Shown: positions 42,543 through 51,507 of the stretch, one piece after another
Position numbering within the stretch: the first letter of the stretch is position 1
How the letters are laid out: each line of letters opens with the position of its first letter
Assembly: GCA_020636435.1 (NCBI GenBank)
Contig: JACJXX010000002.1
Location: 4,216,001 to 4,280,000, forward strand
DNA from: Lewinellaceae bacterium
GTDB taxonomy: Bacteria > Bacteroidota > Bacteroidia > Chitinophagales > Saprospiraceae
Length of the DNA stretch: 64,000 nt
Direction: 5' to 3'
Notes under the pieces: model-generated
What the model saw: only the letters and a program-made list of their open reading frames with translations
Told to the model about the DNA's origin: nothing
Databases searched by the model: none
Made by a program: the position numbers and the translations under genes

Positions 42543-45431
42543 ATGCTCAACCACCTCTTTCTCCGCGATCTCCAACTCAACCTCCGGGGCGATGTCCTCG
42601 CCGACAAAACCAGCCTCGGCCTGTATTCCACCGACGCCAGCGTCTACCAAATCCAGCCGGTGGCAGTAGTGATGCCCCAGGATGAAGCGGATGTCCTCAC
42701 CGCTATCCGGATTGCCGGCAACCACCAGGTGAGCATCCTGCCGCGCGGCGGCGGCACCAGCCTGGCCGGGCAAACGGTGGGCCATTCCATGGTGCTCGAT
42801 TTTTCCAGGTACATGAACCGCATCCTGGAGGTCAATGAACAGGAAAGATGGGCGCGGGTGCAACCCGGCCTGGTGCGCGACGAACTCAACGCCGCCCTGG
42901 AACCCCTTGGCCTGCACTTCGCCCCCGACCCCGCTACTTCCAGCCGGGCCAATATCGGCGGCATGATCGGCAACAACTCTTCGGGCACCAAAAGCATCCT
43001 CTACGGCAAAACCGTCGACCACGTGCTGGAACTGAAAGTGGCGCTGCCGGACGGCACCTTGTTGCATTTGAAAAACGAATCCCCGGAAGGTTATCAAAAA
43101 AAAGAAGAACAACAAGATAGAGAAGGCGAGATCTACCGGCAATTCAGGAAGGTCATCCAATCCAATGAAACGGAAATCCTGGCCCGCTTCCCCAAAGTCA
43201 TGCGGCGGGTGCAGGGCTATAACCTCGACGAGTTTGCCGCCCAGGAAAACTGGAACCTGAGCAAGCTCCTCTGCGGCAGCGAGGGCACCCTGGCCACCAT
43301 CCTGGAAGCTAAGATTAACCTGGAGCCGCTGCCCCGCTTTAAGGCCGTCTGCGTCGTGCACTTTGCCGAGCTGCTGGAAGCCATCCGCGCCGTCGCGCCC
43401 ATGCTGCCCTTTCAGCCGGCCGCCGTCGAAATCCTGGACCGCTCCATTGTGGAACTGAGCCGCAAAAACCTGACCACCCAGCGGCATTGCCACTTCATCG
43501 AAGGGCATCCGGCTGCCATTCAGATCGTCGAATTCTATGGAGAAACGGCAGAGGATGTGCTGGAGCGCCCCCGCCAGATGATGGCCAAGCTAAAAGGCCT
43601 GGGCCTGGGTTACGCCTACCCGCTCTTCCCTCAGGGCCCGGAATACGAAGACGTTTGGATCATCCGCAAAAAAGGCCTCGGGCTGATGCTGGGCATGAAG
43701 GGCGACAAAAAACCGCTGCCCTTCATCGAAGACGCCGGCATCCCTAAGGATGTTTTGCCGGAATACATCCGCCGCGTGCTGGCCATTTGCAAGAAGCACC
43801 AAACCCAGGCTGCCATGTACGCCCACGCCAGCGTAGGCGTCATCCACGTCCGCCCCATCCTCGACCTGCGGCAGGCCGCCGATATTGAACGTTTTAAACA
43901 CATCTCAGAGGAAACTTTCGAACTGGTGAAAGAATACGGCGGCTCCTGGAGCGGCGAACACGGCGACGGCCTGGCGCGCAGCTTCTACCTCCGGCGTTAT
44001 TTCGGAGACCAGGTATACGAAGCCCTCCGCCAGGTAAAGCAGTTGTTCGACCCCCAAAACCGCATGAACCCCGGCAAGATCATCGACGCCCCGCCTATCG
44101 ATCGGAACCTGCGCTACGGCGCCGCCTACCGCGACAATCCGGTAGAGACGGTTTTCCAGTTCCGCGAAGACAGCAGCTTTGAAAATGCTGTGCATACCTG
44201 CACCGGGGTGGGCGAATGCCGCAAGATGCTGGGCGGCACGATGTGCCCCAGCTTCAAAGCCACCCGCAACGAGGAGCACTCCACCCGCGGGCGGGCCAAC
44301 GCCCTGCGGCTGGCCATGTCGGGCCAGCTTTCTACCGCCGGGCTATCCGACAAACGCCTTCTGGAAACGCTCGACTTGTGCCTCTCCTGCAAAGCCTGCA
44401 AATCCGAATGCCCCAGTAACGTGGATATGGCCAAGTTGAAAAGCGAGGTGTGGCAGAAAAAATTCGAGGCCAACGGCATAACCTGGCGGGACCGCTTCAT
44501 CCGGGATTCGGCAAAAATGGCCGCTGGCTTCTCGGGCCCTCTTGCTCCGTTTGTCAACCGCCTGCAAAAAACTGCCATTTTCAGGGCTTTCCTGGACAAA
44601 GCCATCGGCATTGAGCAAAAACGGGTGCTTCCGGATTACGCCAGAGCGCCTTTCTGCCGATGGTTTGAAAAGAACCGTCGCCCGCCCGCCCCCGCCGGCA
44701 AACGAGTAGTGCTCTTCGCCGACACCTTCCTCAACTTCCACGAGCCCAATATCGGCATTTCGGCTACCCGCTTGCTGGAGGCCTGTGGTTATGAAGTTCT
44801 GCTTGCCAATGTGGGCTGTTGCCAGCGCCCGCGCATCTCTCACGGCTTCCTCCAGGACGCTAAACGGGATGGCCTGCAAACCGCCCTGGGGCTGGATGCA
44901 TACCTGCGGCAGGGCCTGAAAGTTGTCGTTTGCGAACCCAGCTGCGCTTCCGCCCTGAACGACGACCTGCCCGATCTGATTGAAGATGAAACCCTCGCCC
45001 GGCGCCTACAGGCCGGCGTTCTGATGATCGATGTATTCCTTCACCAGGAACAGGAAGCGGGCAGGCTGGAGTATGCGCTGGAGCCCCTGGCTGAAAGCAC
45101 TTTCCTCCATGGACACTGCCATCAAAAAGCGCTGTACGGCACTAAAAGCATGATGGCCCTCCTATCCGGAAACGGCGGCCAGGTGCAGGAAATCCCCTCC
45201 GGCTGCTGCGGCATGGCCGGGGCTTTCGGCTATGAAAAGGAGCATTACGGCATTTCGGAAAAAATCGGGGAACAGGTGCTTTTCCCCGCCGTCCTGCAGA
45301 TGAATGAGGGCGCTGCGCTCATCGCCTGCGGGACCAGCTGTCGGCAACAGATTCGGCATTTTACCGGGAAGCGGGCAGTGCATTGGGTGGAAGCCGTACG
45401 GGTAAGGCCGCAAATAGGGAACAGCTTTTGA
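42543..45431 (+). CDS. FAD-linked oxidase fused to 4Fe-4S and CCG domains (D-lactate dehydrogenase type)
   Basis: A 962-residue GlcD/GlpC-type fusion. An FAD-binding-4 domain opens with VQPVAVVMPQDEADVLTAIR.. and ILPRGGGTSLAGQTVG, followed by the FAD-oxidase C-terminal part (GEHGDGLARSFYL). Then two clusters: CTGVGECRKMLGGTMCPSFK and LCLSCKACKSECP. Finally there are CCG (CX..CCGX..C) repeats such as GCCQRPRISHG and SGCCGMAGAFGYE. Proteins of this type oxidise D-lactate or another 2-hydroxy acid and pass electrons to quinone. ATG 42543 is chosen since earlier in-frame codons do not match. Confidence 0.93.
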   Translation: MLNHLFLRDLQLNLRGDVLADKTSLGLYSTDASVYQIQPVAVVMPQDEADVLTAIRIAGNHQVSILPRGGGTSLAGQTVGHSMVLDFSRYMNRILEVNEQERWARVQPGLVRDELNAALEPLGLHFAPDPATSSRANIGGMIGNNSSGTKSILYGKTVDHVLELKVALPDGTLLHLKNESPEGYQKKEEQQDREGEIYRQFRKVIQSNETEILARFPKVMRRVQGYNLDEFAAQENWNLSKLLCGSEGTLATILEAKINLEPLPRFKAVCVVHFAELLEAIRAVAPMLPFQPAAVEILDRSIVELSRKNLTTQRHCHFIEGHPAAIQIVEFYGETAEDVLERPRQMMAKLKGLGLGYAYPLFPQGPEYEDVWIIRKKGLGLMLGMKGDKKPLPFIEDAGIPKDVLPEYIRRVLAICKKHQTQAAMYAHASVGVIHVRPILDLRQAADIERFKHISEETFELVKEYGGSWSGEHGDGLARSFYLRRYFGDQVYEALRQVKQLFDPQNRMNPGKIIDAPPIDRNLRYGAAYRDNPVETVFQFREDSSFENAVHTCTGVGECRKMLGGTMCPSFKATRNEEHSTRGRANALRLAMSGQLSTAGLSDKRLLETLDLCLSCKACKSECPSNVDMAKLKSEVWQKKFEANGITWRDRFIRDSAKMAAGFSGPLAPFVNRLQKTAIFRAFLDKAIGIEQKRVLPDYARAPFCRWFEKNRRPPAPAGKRVVLFADTFLNFHEPNIGISATRLLEACGYEVLLANVGCCQRPRISHGFLQDAKRDGLQTALGLDAYLRQGLKVVVCEPSCASALNDDLPDLIEDETLARRLQAGVLMIDVFLHQEQEAGRLEYALEPLAESTFLHGHCHQKALYGTKSMMALLSGNGGQVQEIPSGCCGMAGAFGYEKEHYGISEKIGEQVLFPAVLQMNEGAALIACGTSCRQQIRHFTGKRAVHWVEAVRVRPQIGNSF

Positions 45432-45526
45432 TTTTTGCCCGTCTCTCGCGAGCACAGTGTCGATGTTTATGATGCGGGTTTCCCAGGCGAAATCATCGGC
45501 GTAGCGCGCCTCGCCGAAGGCCAGGA

Positions 45527-46615
45527 TTAATGACTAACCAGCGCCTTACCAGCCTGCAATCCTCGGTTTTTCTGATCGCTACTGGAGTTGGTTGCATAGT
45601 TTACGCTGCCTATTATCGCGTTCCCTGCCATTCGGTTCCACATCGTATGAACATGCCCGTTCTCATCGACGGACAAAGACTGGCTGATAAGAATTTCTCT
45701 GGATGGATAGATCGACTCCGGCGCCGTCCAATCTCCATCAGGTATTTTTTTAAAATAAAAGCCTGCCCCTCCGGTTCCAAACCAGCCGTCATGGCCGCTG
45801 ACGATTGCATGAAGAGTATCCCTCTGGTACGCAAGAGCGCAAAACAGGTCGGAAACCGAAGGGGCATCGAGCTGCTCAATTGCCCATTGCTGGCTCCCGG
45901 GTTCCAGGCGGGCCACCTGAACGCTGTTGTTTTCGAAAAGCGTGCCCGTGCGAAACCCAATGGCAAGCTCGCCTGCCGGAGAAATACTCAAAAAAGGATT
46001 GGAAATGCCGTTAGCCAAACCGGACAGGTTGCTATCCAACGAACCCAGTTCCAGAAGGCCCTGACTGTTTTCCGAAGCAAAGTGCAGCTCTGCCAGGCCG
46101 GATCCATGGATGAATTCAGGGCCGGTTGCCCAGGCCATGTGGGCTCTACCCTCGCTGTCAAAAGCAAGGGTGGGGCTGATCAGTTCATACCCCCCATTAA
46201 AAAAAATATTTTCTTCTGCGAACTGTCCGTTTTCAAAAAAAACAAGCCGAAGGCCAGGAGGCCCTGCAGAGGTACCTTTGAACGCAAAAGCCACCCCTGC
46301 CCTGTCATCAACCGGGCTGGCTGCCACTACCGGATACCCCAGGATTTCCAATTCCGGATAAAGGAGCACCGCCGGGCCCCAATGCTCTCCGGGAGGCCGA
46401 TAGGCGTATTGAAGCTGTGAGTTGCTGAGCCAAACTGCATGAAGGCCGCCTTGTCCGCTCAAAGCTAACGCTTGTTTGGATTGTACCCGGTCATTCTGGG
46501 TACTTTGCGAAAGGTTGGTAAAAACTGCTCCTTCCCACTGGGCATGAACGGGTAAACGGATAAGGCAGGAAAAAACCAGGAAAACCCAAAAAATGAAGGT
46601 AGAATGTTTGTTCAT
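45527..46615 (-). CDS. Secreted protein, probably beta-propeller
   Basis: A 362-residue protein with signal peptide (MNKHSTFIFWVFLVFSCLIRLPVHAQ). The mature part repeats blocks with the pattern S/A-F-D..G..HMAW..., such as LAFDSEGRAHMAWATG and SVDENGHVHTMWNRMAG, typical of BNR/sialidase-like propeller blades. No type IX C-terminal sorting domain is visible. The last ~20 residues are unrelated. Function unknown; surface or periplasmic carbohydrate binding is possible. Confidence 0.75.
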   Translation of the reverse strand: MNKHSTFIFWVFLVFSCLIRLPVHAQWEGAVFTNLSQSTQNDRVQSKQALALSGQGGLHAVWLSNSQLQYAYRPPGEHWGPAVLLYPELEILGYPVVAASPVDDRAGVAFAFKGTSAGPPGLRLVFFENGQFAEENIFFNGGYELISPTLAFDSEGRAHMAWATGPEFIHGSGLAELHFASENSQGLLELGSLDSNLSGLANGISNPFLSISPAGELAIGFRTGTLFENNSVQVARLEPGSQQWAIEQLDAPSVSDLFCALAYQRDTLHAIVSGHDGWFGTGGAGFYFKKIPDGDWTAPESIYPSREILISQSLSVDENGHVHTMWNRMAGNAIIGSVNYATNSSSDQKNRGLQAGKALVSH

Positions 46616-46644
46616 GACCAATTTATTTTAAATCCCATACTGAT

Positions 46645-47193
46645 TCATCGCCGGTACCGGCGAGAAAACTTGCCTCTGCCGCAGCAAAGCTTGAAAGGCC
46701 TGCCGCTCCCACACGGGCACTCGCCAGACAGATCGGCCTGCTTTTCTAAATCCGGCGGAAGCTTCATGCCGATCTTGTATTTAAACATGGCGTACTGGCG
46801 CTTGAGGCGTTCGGAATAATCGTCATCCAGTACTAAATTGACAAACGATTCCAGCAGGTGGGAGGCGGAGGGGGATTGCGTGTTGAAATGATCCAGGGCG
46901 GGCCCTTTCATGATTTTTATTTCTTCTTCACTCAACGCCTTGGCCCAATCCCGATAAAAATCCAGCGGTTCCCATCCGTAGGAAATCGTCGCCGCATGAA
47001 AGGGCCCATATTCCGGAGTTACCTGAAGAACGTTGATTAGCGTTCTTCGGCAATCGCACTTTTTATCCTTGCAGTACATCGGCAAAAAGGCATAATCGCC
47101 TTTAGGAATCTTCTGTTCGCCGACAATAGTAAGGGACCGGGTCTGCAGCCGGGCAATCTTCTCGAATTCTGCATGAAAGGCTTTAAAATACAT
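46645..47193 (-). CDS. SEC-C motif protein of unknown function
   Basis: A 182-residue protein ending in a SEC-C zinc motif, ECPCGSGRPFKLCCG, followed by a basic tail (RGKFSRRYRR). An internal CKDKKCDCRR segment may bind a second metal. ATG 47193 gives MYFKAFHAEFEKIARLQ; 20 upstream in-frame codons run through a low-complexity repeat. SEC-C domains act as protein- or SecB-binding modules; nothing more specific can be said. Confidence 0.8.
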   Translation of the reverse strand: MYFKAFHAEFEKIARLQTRSLTIVGEQKIPKGDYAFLPMYCKDKKCDCRRTLINVLQVTPEYGPFHAATISYGWEPLDFYRDWAKALSEEEIKIMKGPALDHFNTQSPSASHLLESFVNLVLDDDYSERLKRQYAMFKYKIGMKLPPDLEKQADLSGECPCGSGRPFKLCCGRGKFSRRYRR

Positions 47194-47204
47194 AACGGAT
47201 GAAG

Positions 47205-47241
47205 TGTTGATGGCTAAATTGTTGTATTGTTGTATTGTTAG
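47205..47241. repeat. ATTGTTGT degenerate repeat
   Basis: A short run of TTGTTGTATTGTTGTATTGTT lies between the SEC-C gene start and the adenylate cyclase stop. Confidence 0.55.
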
Positions 47242-47354
47242 GCTTGCTGGCACCTCCCGGTATGCAAGCTACCCTGCTATGCGCTTTTGCGTGCCCCTCC
47301 CCTACCAGCCTCCCTTTTTTTTGTCGACACTGTAATCCTGTCACGTTACCCCAC

Positions 47355-49397
47355 TTACGGAAACTCCATTTTTTCCACCAACGCTTCAAACCGCGCCTCC
47401 CCCTGCATTTCCTCCCACAACGGGTCCATCCGCAGCGAGATCATCCAGTTGGCGTGCCATTTGTAGGAGCGCTCCAGCCAGTCGAGGGACTTCTGTTTTT
47501 GGCCCAGGTTCCAGTACACCGGCGCCATCTCCACGTGAGCGGCTTCTTCAACCTCGGATGAAGCCTCCAGTTTTTTCAGCAACTGCTCCGCTTCTGCTCT
47601 TTGCCCCGTTTTCGCCAGGGCCATGGCCAGGTGCATTTCCGACCAGATTTCTTCGCCTGACAAGCGGACGGCCTCCCGGAAGTAGGCCACTGCCGAGGGA
47701 TAGTCTTTGCAGGTATACTCAATCATCCCGAGTATCCAGAAGGCTTCGCTGTTGTCTGGGTACAACTCCTGCATGGCCAACCCGATCTCCCGGGCGCGGC
47801 CATACTCGCCGGACATGCGGAGAATATCCGCCAGGTCGATGTTATATTCCAGGCTGAGCTGGTCCAGCGACACGGCTTTTTCCATATAGGCGATGGCCTG
47901 GCCAAACTGCCCGGAAACGGCGTAGTACCAGCCCAGGTCGAGGTAGGCCCCGGCCTCGGAAGGGTTGAGCGAGATCGCCCGCTCCAGCGCCTGGTAGGCC
48001 TCGTCCCATTGCCAGTCGTACCACAAATGCACCGAACCAATAATGGCGTGGGCATAGGCCAGCGTGCTGTCGCGCTGCAGTGCCTGCTCCGCATACTGCC
48101 GCGCCTGGGGAAAAGCATCGCGCGAGGGCAGGTTGTTGCTCCAGCCCAGCCACAGGTAGGCATTGCCCAGGCCAGCGTAGGCGGCGGCAAAATTGGAGTC
48201 GATGCTGATGGCGCGCTGAAAGAACTCCACGGCGGCCCCGGAGCCTTCCGACCGTTGGCTGAGCATGTGCCGGCCCCGCAGGTACCATTCGTAGGCCTCC
48301 GGGTCGCTGGTCAGGGGCTGTATGCCGCCGTTGAGCAGGATGACTTTGAGGTTGCCGGCCACCGCCCGGGCAATCTCATCCTGAATGGCAAAGATATCGT
48401 CAATGTCGCGGTCGTAGCGCTGCGACCAGAGTTGGTAGCCGTCTTTTGTGCTGACCAGCTGTGCCGTCACGCGCAGCCGGCCATCCGCCTTGCGCACGCT
48501 GCCTTCCAATACAGTACCTACGCCCAGTTTTTGCCCGATGTCCTGCATGCTCGATTCGCTACTGCGAAAGGAGAAGGAAGAGGTGCGCCCGGCTACTTTC
48601 AGGGCCTTCACCTGTGCCAGGGCATTGAGGATGTCTTCGGCGATGCCGTCGCCAAAGTATTCCTGCCCACCGTCGGGGCTGAGGTCGCGAAAAGGCAACA
48701 CGGCAATGGACTTTTCGGGAATCTCCATGGCATTTGCAGCCGCTTCCCTTTTCTGCAGCCAGAAAAAGACAGCTGCCAGAAGCAGAAGCAGGGCCAGGGC
48801 TCCCAAAATCCTGTAGGCAGTTAGGTTCCGGCGGCTAAATATGGGACGGGAAGGCCTGACTTTGGGCCGTTCCGCCAGCTCATTTTGTTTGGGAAAAGCG
48901 ATGCCCGTATCTGCCAGCGCAAAGACCTCCATGGGTTCGCTGACGTTCTTAAAATCAAACTTGCCGAGAGAAACAGGATGAAACTGCGGGTGGTTGCGCA
49001 GGTCATGAATGACCCGCTCGGTAATCAGAACGGACCCCGGAGTGCCCAGGGATTCCACGCGGGAAGCCAGGTTGACGCCGTCGCCGTAGATGTAATCCCC
49101 GTCAATAACAATATCGCCGATGTGGATGCCGATGCGCAGCGGCACTTTCGGCTCTTTCATTAGAGTGAGCTGCATCTCTTTGGCGCTGGCCACCGCTTCC
49201 ACCGCGCTGTCGAAAAGGACGAGGCTGCCGTCGCCGTAATGCTGCAAAATCTTGCCCTGGTGGCTGCCGACACTTTCTTCCAGCACGGCGCGAAAGTGCC
49301 TGAGCCGAAACAGCCCGTTGGCTTCATCGGCCTGCATCATCGCGGTATACCCGGCGATGTCGGCGAACATGATGGCGGCAAGGCGGCGTGTGGGCAT
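47355..49397 (-). CDS. Class III adenylate/guanylate cyclase with TolB-like domain and TPRs
   Basis: A 680-residue membrane protein. The class III cyclase domain spans 1-~170, with metal-binding Asp13 (FADIAGYT) and Asp56 (HYGDGSLV) and the DGVNLASRVE box. One membrane helix follows (ILGALALLLLLAAVFFWL, about 195-212). The periplasmic part opens with a TolB/FlgO-like domain (IAVLPFRDLSPDGGQEYFGDGI.., VGTVLEGSVRKADGRLRVTAQL) and ends in ~10 TPR-like repeats. This multidomain layout is typical of Bacteroidota and proteobacterial CadC-like cyclases that sense an envelope signal. A long leader with a hairpin precedes the gene. Confidence 0.92.
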   Translation of the reverse strand: MPTRRLAAIMFADIAGYTAMMQADEANGLFRLRHFRAVLEESVGSHQGKILQHYGDGSLVLFDSAVEAVASAKEMQLTLMKEPKVPLRIGIHIGDIVIDGDYIYGDGVNLASRVESLGTPGSVLITERVIHDLRNHPQFHPVSLGKFDFKNVSEPMEVFALADTGIAFPKQNELAERPKVRPSRPIFSRRNLTAYRILGALALLLLLAAVFFWLQKREAAANAMEIPEKSIAVLPFRDLSPDGGQEYFGDGIAEDILNALAQVKALKVAGRTSSFSFRSSESSMQDIGQKLGVGTVLEGSVRKADGRLRVTAQLVSTKDGYQLWSQRYDRDIDDIFAIQDEIARAVAGNLKVILLNGGIQPLTSDPEAYEWYLRGRHMLSQRSEGSGAAVEFFQRAISIDSNFAAAYAGLGNAYLWLGWSNNLPSRDAFPQARQYAEQALQRDSTLAYAHAIIGSVHLWYDWQWDEAYQALERAISLNPSEAGAYLDLGWYYAVSGQFGQAIAYMEKAVSLDQLSLEYNIDLADILRMSGEYGRAREIGLAMQELYPDNSEAFWILGMIEYTCKDYPSAVAYFREAVRLSGEEIWSEMHLAMALAKTGQRAEAEQLLKKLEASSEVEEAAHVEMAPVYWNLGQKQKSLDWLERSYKWHANWMISLRMDPLWEEMQGEARFEALVEKMEFP

Positions 49398-49520
49398 GGT
49401 GGTTCAGCAGTGTGATTGTTTGACCGTCTCTTTGAGCCGGTTAAAATTGTTTGATTGTTTGGCCTTGCCTGCCGTTGCATAATGCGCAGGAAGGCAGTTC
49501 GGGATTCCGTAATGGCCCGT

Positions 49521-49577
49521 TCCACATTCCCCAGTTGAAACGTGTTTCGAATGTGGATTGTCGACGCGCCAAATTTA
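49521..49577 (-). promoter_or_regulatory. -7 box and leader hairpin of the cyclase gene
   Basis: TAAATTTG on the minus strand (49577-49570) fits the -7 consensus. Just downstream, a nested hairpin forms: TCCACATTC/GAATGTGGA (49521-49529, 49549-49557) around GAAAC-gt-GTTTC (49537-49548). The leader would be about 165 bases. The rest of the 323-base gap 49398-49720 shows no gene. Confidence 0.5.
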
Positions 49578-49720
49578 CACAAACGAAAAGATTAATGAAA
49601 GGAGGCGGGGGATAGCGAAGAAATAATCCAACTTTTCTGATTGTAACAGATTGCGCAGCTGTTGACGATGACCAACCAGGGGCGTCATTGGGGTACCCAA
49701 ACTTATTTGGGTTCGGAGAC

Positions 49721-51250
49721 TCATACTTCCTCCACCTCCCACTCCGCCACACCTTTAAACTCCGTGCTGAAGCTAACGCCCACCAGCAGCACCTCCCGCT
49801 CGTCCGCCTGATGGGCTTTGGCATACCGCCGCTCCCGCACCTGCGCCAGGGCTTCCTGCGGGGAATGGCCCACCTTGAATTCCATGACGTAAACATGAGT
49901 GTCCGTTTCAATAACCGCATCGGCATAACCCTCGCCGGTTGCCACTTCGCAGCGGATGTGGAAGCCAAGCAGGCTTAATGCGGTGTACAATACGGAGTGG
50001 TAAGCCGCCTCTGTTTTCTCCCGGAATATGCGTTCGGGAATACTGGCGTAAAGGCTGTCCAGGTGTTTGAAAAACAAGTCCAGGTTATTTTTTTCAAGGG
50101 CATTTTTCAACTGTAAAACAGCTGGCGCGGCATCTCCTTCGCTTCGGTGAGCAAAAGTGCCGACGAGATATTGAAGCAGAGAGTCCTTCACCTCTTTATT
50201 GGGGTACCCCAAAGTGTAGACATTGTAAACCGGCTGCCCAAGGATGGTAAGGTATCCGGTTTGGAACAAAAGTGCCCGGTAGTCAGGATTTTCGATCTGC
50301 AGGGAATCCAGCAGGATGGAACCGGCGTCGAGATTTTCCAACTGGTAGTGCCATCCGGTGCGCAGCACTTTCATCAGAAAGGTAGGAGTGCCGGTAGCGA
50401 ACCAGAAATTCTGAAACTGGCCGCCTTCAAAGAGGTTGAGGATGGAGAAGGGGTTATAAAGCCGTTCCTCTCCGGTCCAGTTGTACCCATTGTACCAATC
50501 GCGAATCCTTTTCAGCATAGCTTCCCGTGCCTCACCAAACTCTTCTGCCATTTCATCCATACGATCGCTAAAGTGCAGTTCCAATTCAGCTTGAGTATAG
50601 CCTGCCAGTGCGTTAAACTGCCGGCTGATCGTGATGTCCCGCAGGTTATTCAAATCTGAAAAAATCGAGACCTTACTGAATTTGGACACGCCAGTAATAA
50701 ATATAAAGCGCAAAAAACGGTCCGCTTCTTTGATGGTCGAATAAAAGTTCTTGAGGATATCCCGGTTCTCCTGGGCTTTTGGCAGATCGTCGAGGTAATC
50801 GATAATGGGTTTGTCGTATTCATCGATGAGCAAAGCGACCTTGCCCTGCTTACTCAGTTCTTCGAGGAGAGATTGAAATAGCTGCTTGGCGCTACGCCCC
50901 TTTAATTCACAATCATAAGCATCAGCCACTTTCTGAAGGTGTTCTGAAATAACCGCCTCCAGGCCCAGGTTGTGGTAATCCAGGTTATTGAAAGCAATGT
51001 GGATCACCGGGCCGGGCTGCCAGTCGTAACGATTTTCAATCCAAAGACCCTGAAACAGGTCCTTATTCCCAAGAAACAACTCTCTCAACGTACTAACCAT
51101 CAACGACTTGCCAAAACGGCGCGGGCGGGAAAAGAAGTAGTATTCCCCAGCGTTTACGAGGTTATAGATGTGCTCCGTTTTGTCTACATAAAGATAATCT
51201 CCTTCACGGAGCTTCCGAAAATCCTGTATACCAATTGGCAGCTTTTTCAT
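49721..51250 (-). CDS. AAA-type ATPase with PD-(D/E)XK nuclease domain (DUF1703 type)
   Basis: A 509-residue protein of the AAA-ATPase-like/PD-(D/E)XK family frequent in Bacteroidota. ATG 51250 starts MKKLPIGIQDFRKLREGDYLYVDKTE, the family N-terminus. A modified Walker A, SRPRRFGKSLMVS, and Walker B, VALLIDEYDKPI, are present. The C-terminal nuclease fold has YVMEFKVGHSPQEALAQ with acidic and lysine residues at the expected places. Function not established; nucleic-acid cleavage or a selfish-element role is suspected. It is one of three nuclease-fold proteins in this window. Confidence 0.87.
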   Translation of the reverse strand: MKKLPIGIQDFRKLREGDYLYVDKTEHIYNLVNAGEYYFFSRPRRFGKSLMVSTLRELFLGNKDLFQGLWIENRYDWQPGPVIHIAFNNLDYHNLGLEAVISEHLQKVADAYDCELKGRSAKQLFQSLLEELSKQGKVALLIDEYDKPIIDYLDDLPKAQENRDILKNFYSTIKEADRFLRFIFITGVSKFSKVSIFSDLNNLRDITISRQFNALAGYTQAELELHFSDRMDEMAEEFGEAREAMLKRIRDWYNGYNWTGEERLYNPFSILNLFEGGQFQNFWFATGTPTFLMKVLRTGWHYQLENLDAGSILLDSLQIENPDYRALLFQTGYLTILGQPVYNVYTLGYPNKEVKDSLLQYLVGTFAHRSEGDAAPAVLQLKNALEKNNLDLFFKHLDSLYASIPERIFREKTEAAYHSVLYTALSLLGFHIRCEVATGEGYADAVIETDTHVYVMEFKVGHSPQEALAQVRERRYAKAHQADEREVLLVGVSFSTEFKGVAEWEVEEV

Positions 51251-51412
51251 GCCGGTAAAGATAACGGATAATAGCAACACCCCCAACCGGACAACAGGAA
51301 AGCACGATAGTGGGGCTTTGATGGTTGTATGTTGGGTGTTCCGCCCCCCCCCAGACAACAATACCCCACCAAGCCCTCCGGTTGCTGGCATTTTCTCATC
51401 GCCCTGGTTACA

Positions 51413-51486
51413 TCACAGCCATCTAACCATCCAACAATCCAACCATCTAACAATCCAACCATCTAACAATCCAGCCATCGAACAAT
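51413..51486. repeat. CCATCTAACAATCCAACC degenerate repeat after glnN
   Basis: About eight copies of ten-base words (CCATCTAACA, ATCCAACCAT, CAATCCAACC). In glnN sense it starts some 20 bases after the stop and reads GGATTGTTAGATGGTT, the word seen after other genes in the window. Confidence 0.75.
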
Positions 51487-51507
51487 TACCCATACCCTCC
51501 CACCTGT

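Noticed and set aside
49696..49712. ACCCAAA/TTTGGGT hairpin after the AAA/PD-(D/E)XK gene as a terminator
   Set aside because: There is no T run on the minus strand after the stem.
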